From assembly GCA_910587105.1 (NCBI GenBank), contig CAJUMB010000072.1, positions 1 through 15,249 on the forward strand: a DNA stretch of 15,249 nucleotides. The letters run 5' to 3'. A program made the position numbers and the translations under genes. The notes under the pieces were generated by a model, which saw nothing but the letters and a program-made list of their open reading frames with translations, did no database searches and had not been told where the DNA came from. The DNA is from an uncultured Lachnospiraceae bacterium (GTDB lineage Bacteria; Bacillota; Clostridia; Lachnospirales; Lachnospiraceae). Position 1 is the stretch's first letter, and each line of letters begins with the position of its first letter. Positions 6,736 to 12,719 of this stretch are shown in pieces.

Positions 6736-8658
6736 ATGCCAGATGTAACATTTCGGTTTGAGGATGGAAATGCTGTTATCGTTTCCGCTGCAAAGGGCAG
6801 CAATCTATTGGAAACGGCGAGAAACGCCAATGTGGTGATTGATGCACCGTGTTCAGGGAATGGAGCCTGTGGAAAATGCCGGGTAAAGATAAAAAACGGG
6901 AGCCTGAGGCAGGAAAAGACTCTCCATATCACAGAGGAAGAAGAACAGCAGGGATGGCGTCTTGCGTGTATCAGTACGGTTGAGGATCATGTGGAGGTGG
7001 AAGTTCCGGATGTGGCTTCAGCCTTTAAAAAGAGAATGAAGATTGCTGACTTGGAGTCAGCAGAGGAGACGGCGATTTTTGAGGCAGCGAGAGCCGGTGT
7101 TGAGGCGGCGGGCCTTGCCATGGAAAATCCCATGGAACTGCTGAAGGTATCTATGTGTGCTCCCAGCCTGGACGACACCATGCCGGATAACGAGCGTCTG
7201 CTGCGGGCGGTCAAGCAGGAGACAGGGGTAAAACGGGTGAGAATGCCCTATACGGTTCTCAAAAAGCTGCCGATTGTTTTGAGAAACAGTGAATTTTGTG
7301 TGCAGTGTGTGGTACATAGGAGCAGGGATGATATTTTTCTCTATGATATTTTTCCGGCGGAAGAAAAGGCAGCAGTGTGCGGACTGGCTGTGGATATCGG
7401 TACCACGTCTGTGGCGGCGCTGGTGATTGATATGCTCACCGGGAAGATTCTTGCAAAGGCATCTACAGGAAATGCTCAGATTCGATATGGCGCGGATGTG
7501 ATTAACCGGATTATTGAGTCTGTAAAAGAGGGGGGACAGAAACGTCTGCAGGATGCCATTATAAAGGAGACGCTGAACCCTCTCATTTTGGAAATGTGTC
7601 ACAATGCAGGGCTGAAGCCGGAGCATATTTACCGCATGTGTGTGGCGGCAAATACCACCATGAATCATTTGTTTGCCGGGATTTATGCAGATTTTCTCCG
7701 GCAGGAACCTTATATACCGGCATTTTTTAAGACAAATTCTCTGTTTGCGTCGGATCTGGGGCTGCAGATCCATCCAGATGCCCATATCATTGCGGCGCCC
7801 AATGTGGGAAGTTACGTAGGGGGCGACATTACGGCGGGGGCATTGGTCAGCCTGCTGTGGAATCAGCCGGAGTTTTCGCTGTTTATCGATTTGGGAACCA
7901 ACGGGGAGCTGGTATTCGGGAACAGTGAATTTATGATGTGCTGCGCCTGTTCAGCCGGACCTGCCTTTGAAGGCGGTGATATAAGCTGTGGAATGAGGGC
8001 GTCAGACGGGGCCATAGAAGCCTGTGAGATTGATGAGGTTACCATGGAGCCTGTGTTCAGAATCATCGGACAGAAAGGGCAGAAGCCAGTGGGAATCTGT
8101 GGTTCCGGCATTATTGATATTATCAGTGAGCTGTTCCGGACAGGAATCATCAGTCCCAAAGGAAAATTTATGCGGGAAGGGCCGCGTATCCGGTTTGACG
8201 AATATGGAGTGGGAAGTTATGTCCTGGCATATAAAGAAGATGCCGCAGGGATTAAGGACGTTGAAATAACAGAAGTGGATATTGATAATTTTATCCGGGC
8301 AAAAGGAGCTATTTTCTCTGCTGTCAGGGAGATGCTGAAATCCATTGATTTTGATGTGTCCATGATTGACAGGGTATATGTGGCTGGGGGAATTGGAAGC
8401 GGGATCAATATGAGAAACGCTGTCCGCATTGGAATGTTTCCGGATATCGAAATAGAGAAATTCCATTATATCGGCAATTCATCACTGACCGGGGCCTATG
8501 CTATGCTGATGTCAGCGGACGCGGAGAGGAAAACTTATGAATTAGCTGCAAATATGACATATCTGGAGCTCAGCACAGTACCTGGATATATGGATGAATT
8601 TGTGGCCTGCTGTTTCCTTCCCCATACGGATGGATCTCTTTTTACAAGCACTCATTAA
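6736..8658 (+). CDS. RACE/RamA-like ferredoxin-ASKHA corrinoid activation protein
   Basis: This 640-residue cytoplasmic protein has an N-terminal plant-type [2Fe-2S] ferredoxin domain with all four cysteines (C39, C45, C48, C78; PCSGNGACGKCR) and a linker. A C-terminal ASKHA ATPase domain (DUF4445 type) follows, with AVDIGTTSVAALVID (about 218-232), FIDLGTNGELVFG (383-395), CSAGPAFEGGDISCGMR (405-421), GICGSGIID (453-461) and VAGGIGSG (549-556). Proteins of this build use ATP and an electron to reduce inactive Co(II) corrinoid back to Co(I) in methyltransferase systems. The ATG at 6736 follows AAGGAG; an earlier in-frame ATG at 6697 lies at or before the transcript start. No intact corrinoid protein, methyltransferase or MttB-type partner is in the window, so it must serve one encoded elsewhere. 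The broken URO-D-type gene is the only nearby candidate relative. Likely controlled by the divergent LysR regulator. Confidence 0.92.
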   Translation: MPDVTFRFEDGNAVIVSAAKGSNLLETARNANVVIDAPCSGNGACGKCRVKIKNGSLRQEKTLHITEEEEQQGWRLACISTVEDHVEVEVPDVASAFKKRMKIADLESAEETAIFEAARAGVEAAGLAMENPMELLKVSMCAPSLDDTMPDNERLLRAVKQETGVKRVRMPYTVLKKLPIVLRNSEFCVQCVVHRSRDDIFLYDIFPAEEKAAVCGLAVDIGTTSVAALVIDMLTGKILAKASTGNAQIRYGADVINRIIESVKEGGQKRLQDAIIKETLNPLILEMCHNAGLKPEHIYRMCVAANTTMNHLFAGIYADFLRQEPYIPAFFKTNSLFASDLGLQIHPDAHIIAAPNVGSYVGGDITAGALVSLLWNQPEFSLFIDLGTNGELVFGNSEFMMCCACSAGPAFEGGDISCGMRASDGAIEACEIDEVTMEPVFRIIGQKGQKPVGICGSGIIDIISELFRTGIISPKGKFMREGPRIRFDEYGVGSYVLAYKEDAAGIKDVEITEVDIDNFIRAKGAIFSAVREMLKSIDFDVSMIDRVYVAGGIGSGINMRNAVRIGMFPDIEIEKFHYIGNSSLTGAYAMLMSADAERKTYELAANMTYLELSTVPGYMDEFVACCFLPHTDGSLFTSTH

Positions 8659-8682
8659 AAACAGCAGTTATTTTACAAAAGA

Positions 8683-8725
8683 CATAGCCTGTGTATCATT
8701 TGAAGCAGATGATACACAGGCTGTG
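8683..8725. terminator. First hairpin between convergent genes
   Basis: Positions 8683-8699 pair with 8709-8725 (17 bp with one G-T pair; core AGCCTGTGTATCAT) around a 9-base loop. T-runs are modest on both sides (GTGATAATATAA on +; ATGTCTTTTGT on -). It lies 25 bp after the RACE-type stop and probably terminates it, and perhaps also the operon arriving on the - strand. Confidence 0.7.
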
Positions 8726-8736
8726 ATAATATAACG

Positions 8737-8766
8737 ATACTGAAAAATGCCAAAGTGTTTCAGTAT
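8737..8766. terminator. Second hairpin between convergent genes
   Basis: ATACTGAAA (8737-8745) pairs perfectly with TTTCAGTAT (8758-8766) around a 12-base loop. It lies between the first hairpin and the 3' end of the secreted protein gene at 8805. It may be a terminator for the - strand operon or an RNA-stabilising 3' structure. Confidence 0.45.
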
Positions 8767-8804
8767 GCACAAAGCCGTACAGATTTATGTGGAATCTAAT
8801 ATCA

Positions 8805-9296
8805 TCAGGAGATCTGCAGGGCTTTTAACGTGGATGTATTGACGATGCAGTTGGCTTTCAGGCCCTTGGCTTTCTTGAAGTTTCTCAGAGCATTTTTGGT
8901 TTTGGCGTTCATGATTCCGTTGATTTTTCCGCAATTGTAACCGATTTTGTTTAGTCTTCTCTGAACCTTTTTGATGGTATTCTTTTTCACAGCGGCTTTT
9001 TTTACAGTTGTGTTCTTGACGGAATTGGCAGTGGGGGTGTTATATTGGCCTTGCCCCAGCCCCTGGCCGTTTCCACATCCCAGTCCCTGGCCGTTTCCAT
9101 ATCCTGGGCAGTTGTCGTTCCTGCCATCTCCATTGTTGTCCACAAAGTTATCGCAGATGCCGTCTCCATTGGCGTCCACATAGTTTTGCCCGCACTGGGG
9201 ATTTCTGCCGCAGCCATAGGGCGCCGCGGCTGCCGGAACGGCGGTTCCTACTGTCAGAGTAGTTAATAATAATACAAGTATGCTTCTTTTTCTCAT
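8805..9296 (-). CDS. Secreted protein: calcium-type loops plus peptidoglycan-binding domain
   Basis: This 163-residue exported protein has a signal peptide at about 1-25 (hydrophobic core ILVLLLTTLTVGTAV, likely cleavage after AAAA). Two tandem DxNGDGxxDN loops follow (D41-D45 and D53-D57), like EF-hand or thrombospondin type 3 calcium sites. Next comes a glycine/glutamine-rich repeat (GNGQGLG twice, about 68-84), a lysine-rich linker (93-110), and a C-terminal PG_binding_1-like domain (about 110-161; KVQRRLNKIGY, KTKNALRNFKKAKGL). Cysteines at 29, 35, 49, 63, 74, 122 and 150 could form disulphides. No catalytic domain is visible, so it probably binds the cell wall. GGAGGT seven bases before the ATG supports the start. 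It lies 138 bp behind the histidine kinase gene in the same direction, as either the last operon gene or a direct target of the system. Confidence 0.75.
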   Translation of the reverse strand: MRKRSILVLLLTTLTVGTAVPAAAAPYGCGRNPQCGQNYVDANGDGICDNFVDNNGDGRNDNCPGYGNGQGLGCGNGQGLGQGQYNTPTANSVKNTTVKKAAVKKNTIKKVQRRLNKIGYNCGKINGIMNAKTKNALRNFKKAKGLKANCIVNTSTLKALQIS

Positions 9297-9434
9297 TTTG
9301 ATACCTCCATGACTTTACTGAGTACTTCCGGAAAGTCTTTTGGGCCTGTTTCACTGGCTGTATTTCCGGGAATCTTGATTTAATGGTATCATATAGAAGC
9401 AATGTGTCATTTTGATGGCATTTATGGTACAATT

Positions 9435-10865
9435 TTAAAGCATTTTTGAAAAATGTTTTGAAGGCATAGTAAAGACAACAGTGGTTCCCTGCCTGTAAGT
9501 GCTCTGGATTTCCAGGAGGATGGAATGCCGGTCCGCAATGCTTTTCATAATCGCAAGCCCCAGACCGGACCCTTTTTCCGCTGTCTTTCCAGAGCGGAAG
9601 AATTTTTCGAAAATATGCTGCTGTTCCTCCTGGGGAATGCCGCAGCCCTGGTCTTTTATGGAAATGCCATAGCTATCAGAAGTTTCCCATGTTTTGACCC
9701 AGACTGTACTGCCATCGGGGGAATATTTGATGGCATTATCCAGGGCGGCTGTGAACATTTGGCGGAGACGTCCGTAATCTCCGTCCAGGCACCATTCGGA
9801 TTGGGGTCTATGGTAGTTCAGCCGGATTTCTTTGGCCCGGGCTATGATCCGGATAGCACGCAGCGCGTCGTCCAGTACCATAAGCAGGTCCAGCCTGGCT
9901 TTTTCAATGGGAAAATCCTTGTTCTGCAGTCTTGACAATTCCAGCATGTCATTGACCAGCCGCTGCAGGGAAATGCTTTCCTTCAGACTCTGTTCCTGGT
10001 ACTCCCGGAGCTTATCCCCGGCTACAATTCCGTCACAGACTGCTTCCAGGGAGCTTCTGATTACAGTAACCGGTGTCCGCAGCTCGTGGGATATATTGGC
10101 AATGTAGTCTTTTTGCATCTGTTCCAGCGATTCCCTTTCCCGGCGGGCCGCGTCCAGCTTTTGGGCTAACATATCTGTTTCTCTGGCCAATACGCCTATT
10201 TCGTTGTTGTCGTAGACTTCTGTTTTTGTCTGGTAATTCCCCTGGGTTAATTCACGGGTGGCAGAGGCGATTTTCTGTATAGGCATCATGAAACGTCTGG
10301 CGAGAAATGCAGAGAGAATGCCTGATACAGCCAGGGAAAAGAGCAGACAACAGCCCAGAATCGTGATGGCCAGAAGAAAACTGTGCTGGTCAATGGTTAA
10401 AGTATCATAGATCACCAATGCCCCGGTGATTTTGTCATTTTTCTCAATGGGAAAGCCCAAGTAGATGGCCTGGTTCCCCTGTTGGTCCCGCTCTTTTAAT
10501 TGTTGTGCCAGTTCTGAAGCAAAGATTTGGTCCGCGAAGTTAAGAATTTTTTCTGAGGGTTCTTTTTCTAAGGCGGCATTTCCGCATAAAAACATCCCGT
10601 TATCTTTGCCGATGATATAAGTATCTGCCATGGAAATGTCATCCAGAAATCTCAGATAGGCGCCCTGCCCTCTGTGGGGGCCGGTGGCATTCGTAAAGGC
10701 TTCCAGCTGGTTTTTTATGGTCTCGGCCCGTTCTTTTAGGAGGTCTTCCTGATAGCGGTAATTATAATAGCGGAAGACACTGTAAAATCCAATGAAAACA
10801 ATGGTTACAAGAAAAAGGGCCAGCACAGTAAAATATCGGAAAAGTTTTTTTGTGATTTTATTCAT
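9435..10865 (-). CDS. HAMP-domain sensor histidine kinase
   Basis: This 476-residue membrane sensor kinase has transmembrane helix 1 at about 8-31 and an extracellular sensor region of about 130 residues (32-160) with no family I recognise. Helix 2 spans about 162-187 and a HAMP linker about 188-240. The dimerisation domain has the phosphorylated histidine H260 in YIANISHELRTPVTVI. The ATP-binding domain has the N box (DNAIKYSPDG, N377), G1 (DQGCGI, 405-410), F box (IFEKFF) and G2 (GSGLGLAI, 432-439). All motifs needed for activity are intact. Its start overlaps the response regulator gene by 8 bp, so the two are translationally coupled and almost certainly partners. Secreted, wall-oriented proteins at both ends of the operon suggest it senses a cell-envelope state, but the ligand is unknown. 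Confidence 0.95.
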   Translation of the reverse strand: MNKITKKLFRYFTVLALFLVTIVFIGFYSVFRYYNYRYQEDLLKERAETIKNQLEAFTNATGPHRGQGAYLRFLDDISMADTYIIGKDNGMFLCGNAALEKEPSEKILNFADQIFASELAQQLKERDQQGNQAIYLGFPIEKNDKITGALVIYDTLTIDQHSFLLAITILGCCLLFSLAVSGILSAFLARRFMMPIQKIASATRELTQGNYQTKTEVYDNNEIGVLARETDMLAQKLDAARRERESLEQMQKDYIANISHELRTPVTVIRSSLEAVCDGIVAGDKLREYQEQSLKESISLQRLVNDMLELSRLQNKDFPIEKARLDLLMVLDDALRAIRIIARAKEIRLNYHRPQSEWCLDGDYGRLRQMFTAALDNAIKYSPDGSTVWVKTWETSDSYGISIKDQGCGIPQEEQQHIFEKFFRSGKTAEKGSGLGLAIMKSIADRHSILLEIQSTYRQGTTVVFTMPSKHFSKML

Positions 10866-11547
10866 GGCACAGTTCGAATTTGTAGCCTACACCCCTGACG
10901 GTTACGATCTTCCAGTCAGGGTGGCTGTATTTGTCCAATTTTGCGCGCATCCGTTTGATATGTGTGTCAACAGTCCTGTCGTCTCCATAATAATCATACC
11001 CCCATACAGAGTCCAGAATGTGCCCTCTTGAAAAGACATTCCCTGTATTGGAAACCAGGAGAAAGAGGATTTCGATTTCCTTTTTGGTCAAATGGACTTC
11101 TTCACCGTTGATAAAAACCTGAAACTTTTCTATGGAGATATTCAGGCTGCCTTTTGCCATATATTGCTGCTGCTCATTTCCAGTGAGATCCAGCCTCCGG
11201 AGAATGGCCCGCAGCCGAGCCATGACCTCAGACGGGGAAAAGGGTTTTACCACATAATCATCGGCTCCTATATCCAGTCCCATAATGCGTTCGAAATCCT
11301 CACCCCGGGCGGTGATCATGATAATGGGCACCATGGAATTTCTTCGGATTTCCCGGCAGACCTCAAAGCCGTCAATCTCCGGCATCATAACATCCAGCAA
11401 AATGGCATGATAACTGCGCTTATTAAACTCCTTTAGAGCTTCTTTCCCGGTTTTTGCTGTATAGACATGATAATTCTCCTTTATGGCATATTCTTTCAGC
11501 ACATCCAGAATCTGCTCATTATCGTCAGCGATTAGAAGATTTTTCAT
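10858..11547 (-). CDS. OmpR/PhoB-family response regulator
   Basis: This 229-residue response regulator has a receiver domain at 1-115 with acidic residues D8 and D9, phosphorylation site D52 (AILLDVMMP), T79 and K101 (VVKPF). The C-terminal winged-helix DNA-binding domain (about 130-227) includes LTKKEIEILFLL, RGHILDSVWGYDY, RTVDTHIKRMRAKL and the final VRGVGYKFE hairpin. The ATG at 11547 is preceded by AGAGGT. The 3' end overlaps the kinase gene by 8 bp, and the 5' end lies 24 bp after the secreted SH3-like gene, giving a tight operon. A diverged copy of this gene's first ~29 codons sits in reverse orientation in the operon's predicted leader (12485-12570). Confidence 0.96.
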   Translation of the reverse strand: MKNLLIADDNEQILDVLKEYAIKENYHVYTAKTGKEALKEFNKRSYHAILLDVMMPEIDGFEVCREIRRNSMVPIIMITARGEDFERIMGLDIGADDYVVKPFSPSEVMARLRAILRRLDLTGNEQQQYMAKGSLNISIEKFQVFINGEEVHLTKKEIEILFLLVSNTGNVFSRGHILDSVWGYDYYGDDRTVDTHIKRMRAKLDKYSHPDWKIVTVRGVGYKFELCHE

Positions 11548-11571
11548 AATATACCTCTGTTATGGCGTGAT

Positions 11572-12420
11572 TTAACCGGAGTATTGAGCTTCCTCAAACA
11601 TTCCTTTTGATGACTGGGGTGAGCTGGATGTCCATCCTTTCACCCAGCCGGATTTTCCGCCTTTGATTTTCACATTCAGATAAATTTTCGTGTGTTTGGG
11701 ATTCAGGTAAATCCGGTTGACTTTTGCCTTCTGGCCTTTTTTCAGTGTGGCGATGCGTTTTCCAGATGGACTTTTCAATATGTGCATGGAATGACCGGCA
11801 GTCCAGTAAGATTTTTTTAAGGCTTTCAGGTGGGAATCTGTAAGTTTGGGCTTGTCAGTCGTCTGGACCAGTTTTTGGTTTTGATATTGGTAATCCAGGC
11901 GGAAACTGATTAATCCCAGAGCATATGACATTACGCTGTGTTCCACGGTGATTTTATTGCCCGTTACTTTCATAATTTTAGCGGAATTATGGGTGCTGAT
12001 TTTCTGCATAGCGTCCAGGTCCACAGCTTTTTTGAATCTGCCGCCTTTGTATTGGTATATAGCGGCTCCTGGGGTATCTGCATTGTCCGTTACAGGAATA
12101 ATAGACAAATAGATATTTTTGTTTTTCAGTTCCAGCCGATTGATATGAAACGAGTAATAGCGGCGTCCTTTTATGGTCAGCACCTTTTTTTCGTTTAAAT
12201 AAACCTGGCAGTTCTCATAGGATGAGGAATCAGAGGAACTGGTGGATATTCTGAGCTTGTCCGGTTTCTTATTACCTGTAAAATCGTACTGCTTATATGT
12301 CTGGTTTACGTTTAGCTGAATGCTGGGGGCTTTTGCCTGTACACTGGATGGCGCTGCGGCCAGCAGGGCTGCGGTCAGCAGGACAATTGCTGCCATTCCT
12401 TTCTTAAAAAGGGTTTTCAT
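11572..12420 (-). CDS. Secreted protein with C-terminal SH3-like domain
   Basis: This 282-residue exported protein has a signal peptide at about 1-29 (AAIVLLTAALLAAAP, then QAKAPS). A mid-region of about 35-190 contains YDFTGNKKPDKLRIS, a pattern common in secreted clostridial proteins of unknown function that carry calcium-type or beta-sandwich repeats. The C-terminal segment (about 205-264: GHSMHILKSPSGKRIATLKK and SGWVKGW) fits a bacterial SH3-like domain that typically binds cell-wall peptides. No enzyme motif was seen. It is the first gene of the operon, 24 bp before the response regulator. It has AAGGAG before the ATG and a likely extended -10 promoter about 165 bp upstream. It may be an accessory ligand-presenting or wall-binding factor for the kinase; that is inference from position. 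Confidence 0.75.
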   Translation of the reverse strand: MKTLFKKGMAAIVLLTAALLAAAPSSVQAKAPSIQLNVNQTYKQYDFTGNKKPDKLRISTSSSDSSSYENCQVYLNEKKVLTIKGRRYYSFHINRLELKNKNIYLSIIPVTDNADTPGAAIYQYKGGRFKKAVDLDAMQKISTHNSAKIMKVTGNKITVEHSVMSYALGLISFRLDYQYQNQKLVQTTDKPKLTDSHLKALKKSYWTAGHSMHILKSPSGKRIATLKKGQKAKVNRIYLNPKHTKIYLNVKIKGGKSGWVKGWTSSSPQSSKGMFEEAQYSG

Positions 12421-12467
12421 GGTAATTCTCCTTTCGCTGTTTTAGTTTTTTGCATAGATATGGTCAG

Positions 12468-12574
12468 CCCGTCAAAAAGTGTCAATGATCATCTGACCGC
12501 TGACGATAATGGTCATATCCCGGATATACTGAAGGAATATGGCATAAAAGAAAAATATCATGTTTTTTGACGGG
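12468..12574. repeat. 11-bp inverted repeat framing a response-regulator fragment
   Basis: CCCGTCAAAAA (12468-12478) and its exact complement TTTTTGACGGG (12564-12574) enclose 85 bp. The enclosed piece is almost exactly the response-regulator-like fragment. No matching short duplications flank the outer ends (GGTCAG left, ATAATC right), so a recent simple insertion is not evident. In the predicted - strand transcript the repeat would form the base of a large stem-loop in the operon leader. Confidence 0.75.
12485..12570 (+). pseudogene. Remnant of a response-regulator 5' end
   Basis: On the + strand, the frame through 12499-12567 reads ADDNGHIPDILKEYGIKEKY then HVF and a stop. It aligns without gaps to residues 7-29 of the response regulator encoded at 11547 (ADDNEQILDVLKEYAIKENY then HVY). 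I count 17 of 23 residues and 55 of 69 bases identical. The longest exact run is 14 bases (12498-12511). Nine of the 14 differences fall at third codon positions, the pattern of a gene that diverged while still coding. A start-like ATG ATC ATC at 12485 is one base out of frame. Similarity ends where the right inverted-repeat arm begins. It is too short to encode a functional domain. Confidence 0.85.
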
Positions 12575-12582
12575 ATAATCAT

Positions 12583-12611
12583 ATTATACCATAGCTGAAT
12601 GAAGGTGAAAG
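12583..12611 (-). promoter_or_regulatory. Likely promoter of the two-component operon
   Basis: On the - strand TGGTATAAT (12591-12583) is an extended -10 element with a perfect TATAAT. Seventeen bases upstream the -35 position reads CTTTCA (12611-12606), matching TTGACA at 3 of 6 bases, which is acceptable for an extended -10 promoter. The predicted start, near 12576, would place the inverted repeat and reversed regulator fragment inside a ~155-base leader of the gene at 12420. Confidence 0.55.
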
Positions 12612-12640
12612 CAAAAATTTTTGTAGAAATCTATGTGAAT

Positions 12641-12675
12641 ATGACATACACATGTCATGTTTCGTGTGTTAGAAT
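12641..12675 (+). promoter_or_regulatory. Operator-like dyad and extended -10 before the fusion gene
   Basis: ATGACATACACATGTCAT (12641-12658) is an inverted repeat with 7-bp arms and a 4-base centre. TGTTAGAAT (12667-12675) is an extended -10-type element, 45 bp before the ATG at 12720. The dyad covers the -35 position, as expected for a repressor site. No regulator gene for it is adjacent. Confidence 0.5.
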
Positions 12676-12719
12676 GTAAAAAATATCAGTGATCCGGGAA
12701 AATCAGGGAGGAGGACAAA

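Noticed and set aside
7057..7785. 242-codon open frame on the - strand opposite the RACE-type gene
   Set aside because: It is entirely inside a gene with clear motifs on the other strand, and the product is histidine/arginine-rich with no recognisable domain.
9043..9120. Repeated CCCTGGCCGTTTCC-type units as a CRISPR or regulatory repeat
   Set aside because: The units are in frame and encode the GNGQGLG repeats of the secreted protein; there are only two copies and no spacers.
12468..12574. Inverted repeat as a miniature transposable element
   Set aside because: No target-site duplication is visible and the interior is regulator-derived sequence; kept as a structural repeat only.
12600..12640. 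TTGTAG/TTTTTG as a -35 box for the 12720 gene
   Set aside because: No acceptable -10 lies at 16-18 bp from them; the extended -10 at 12667-12675 is better.
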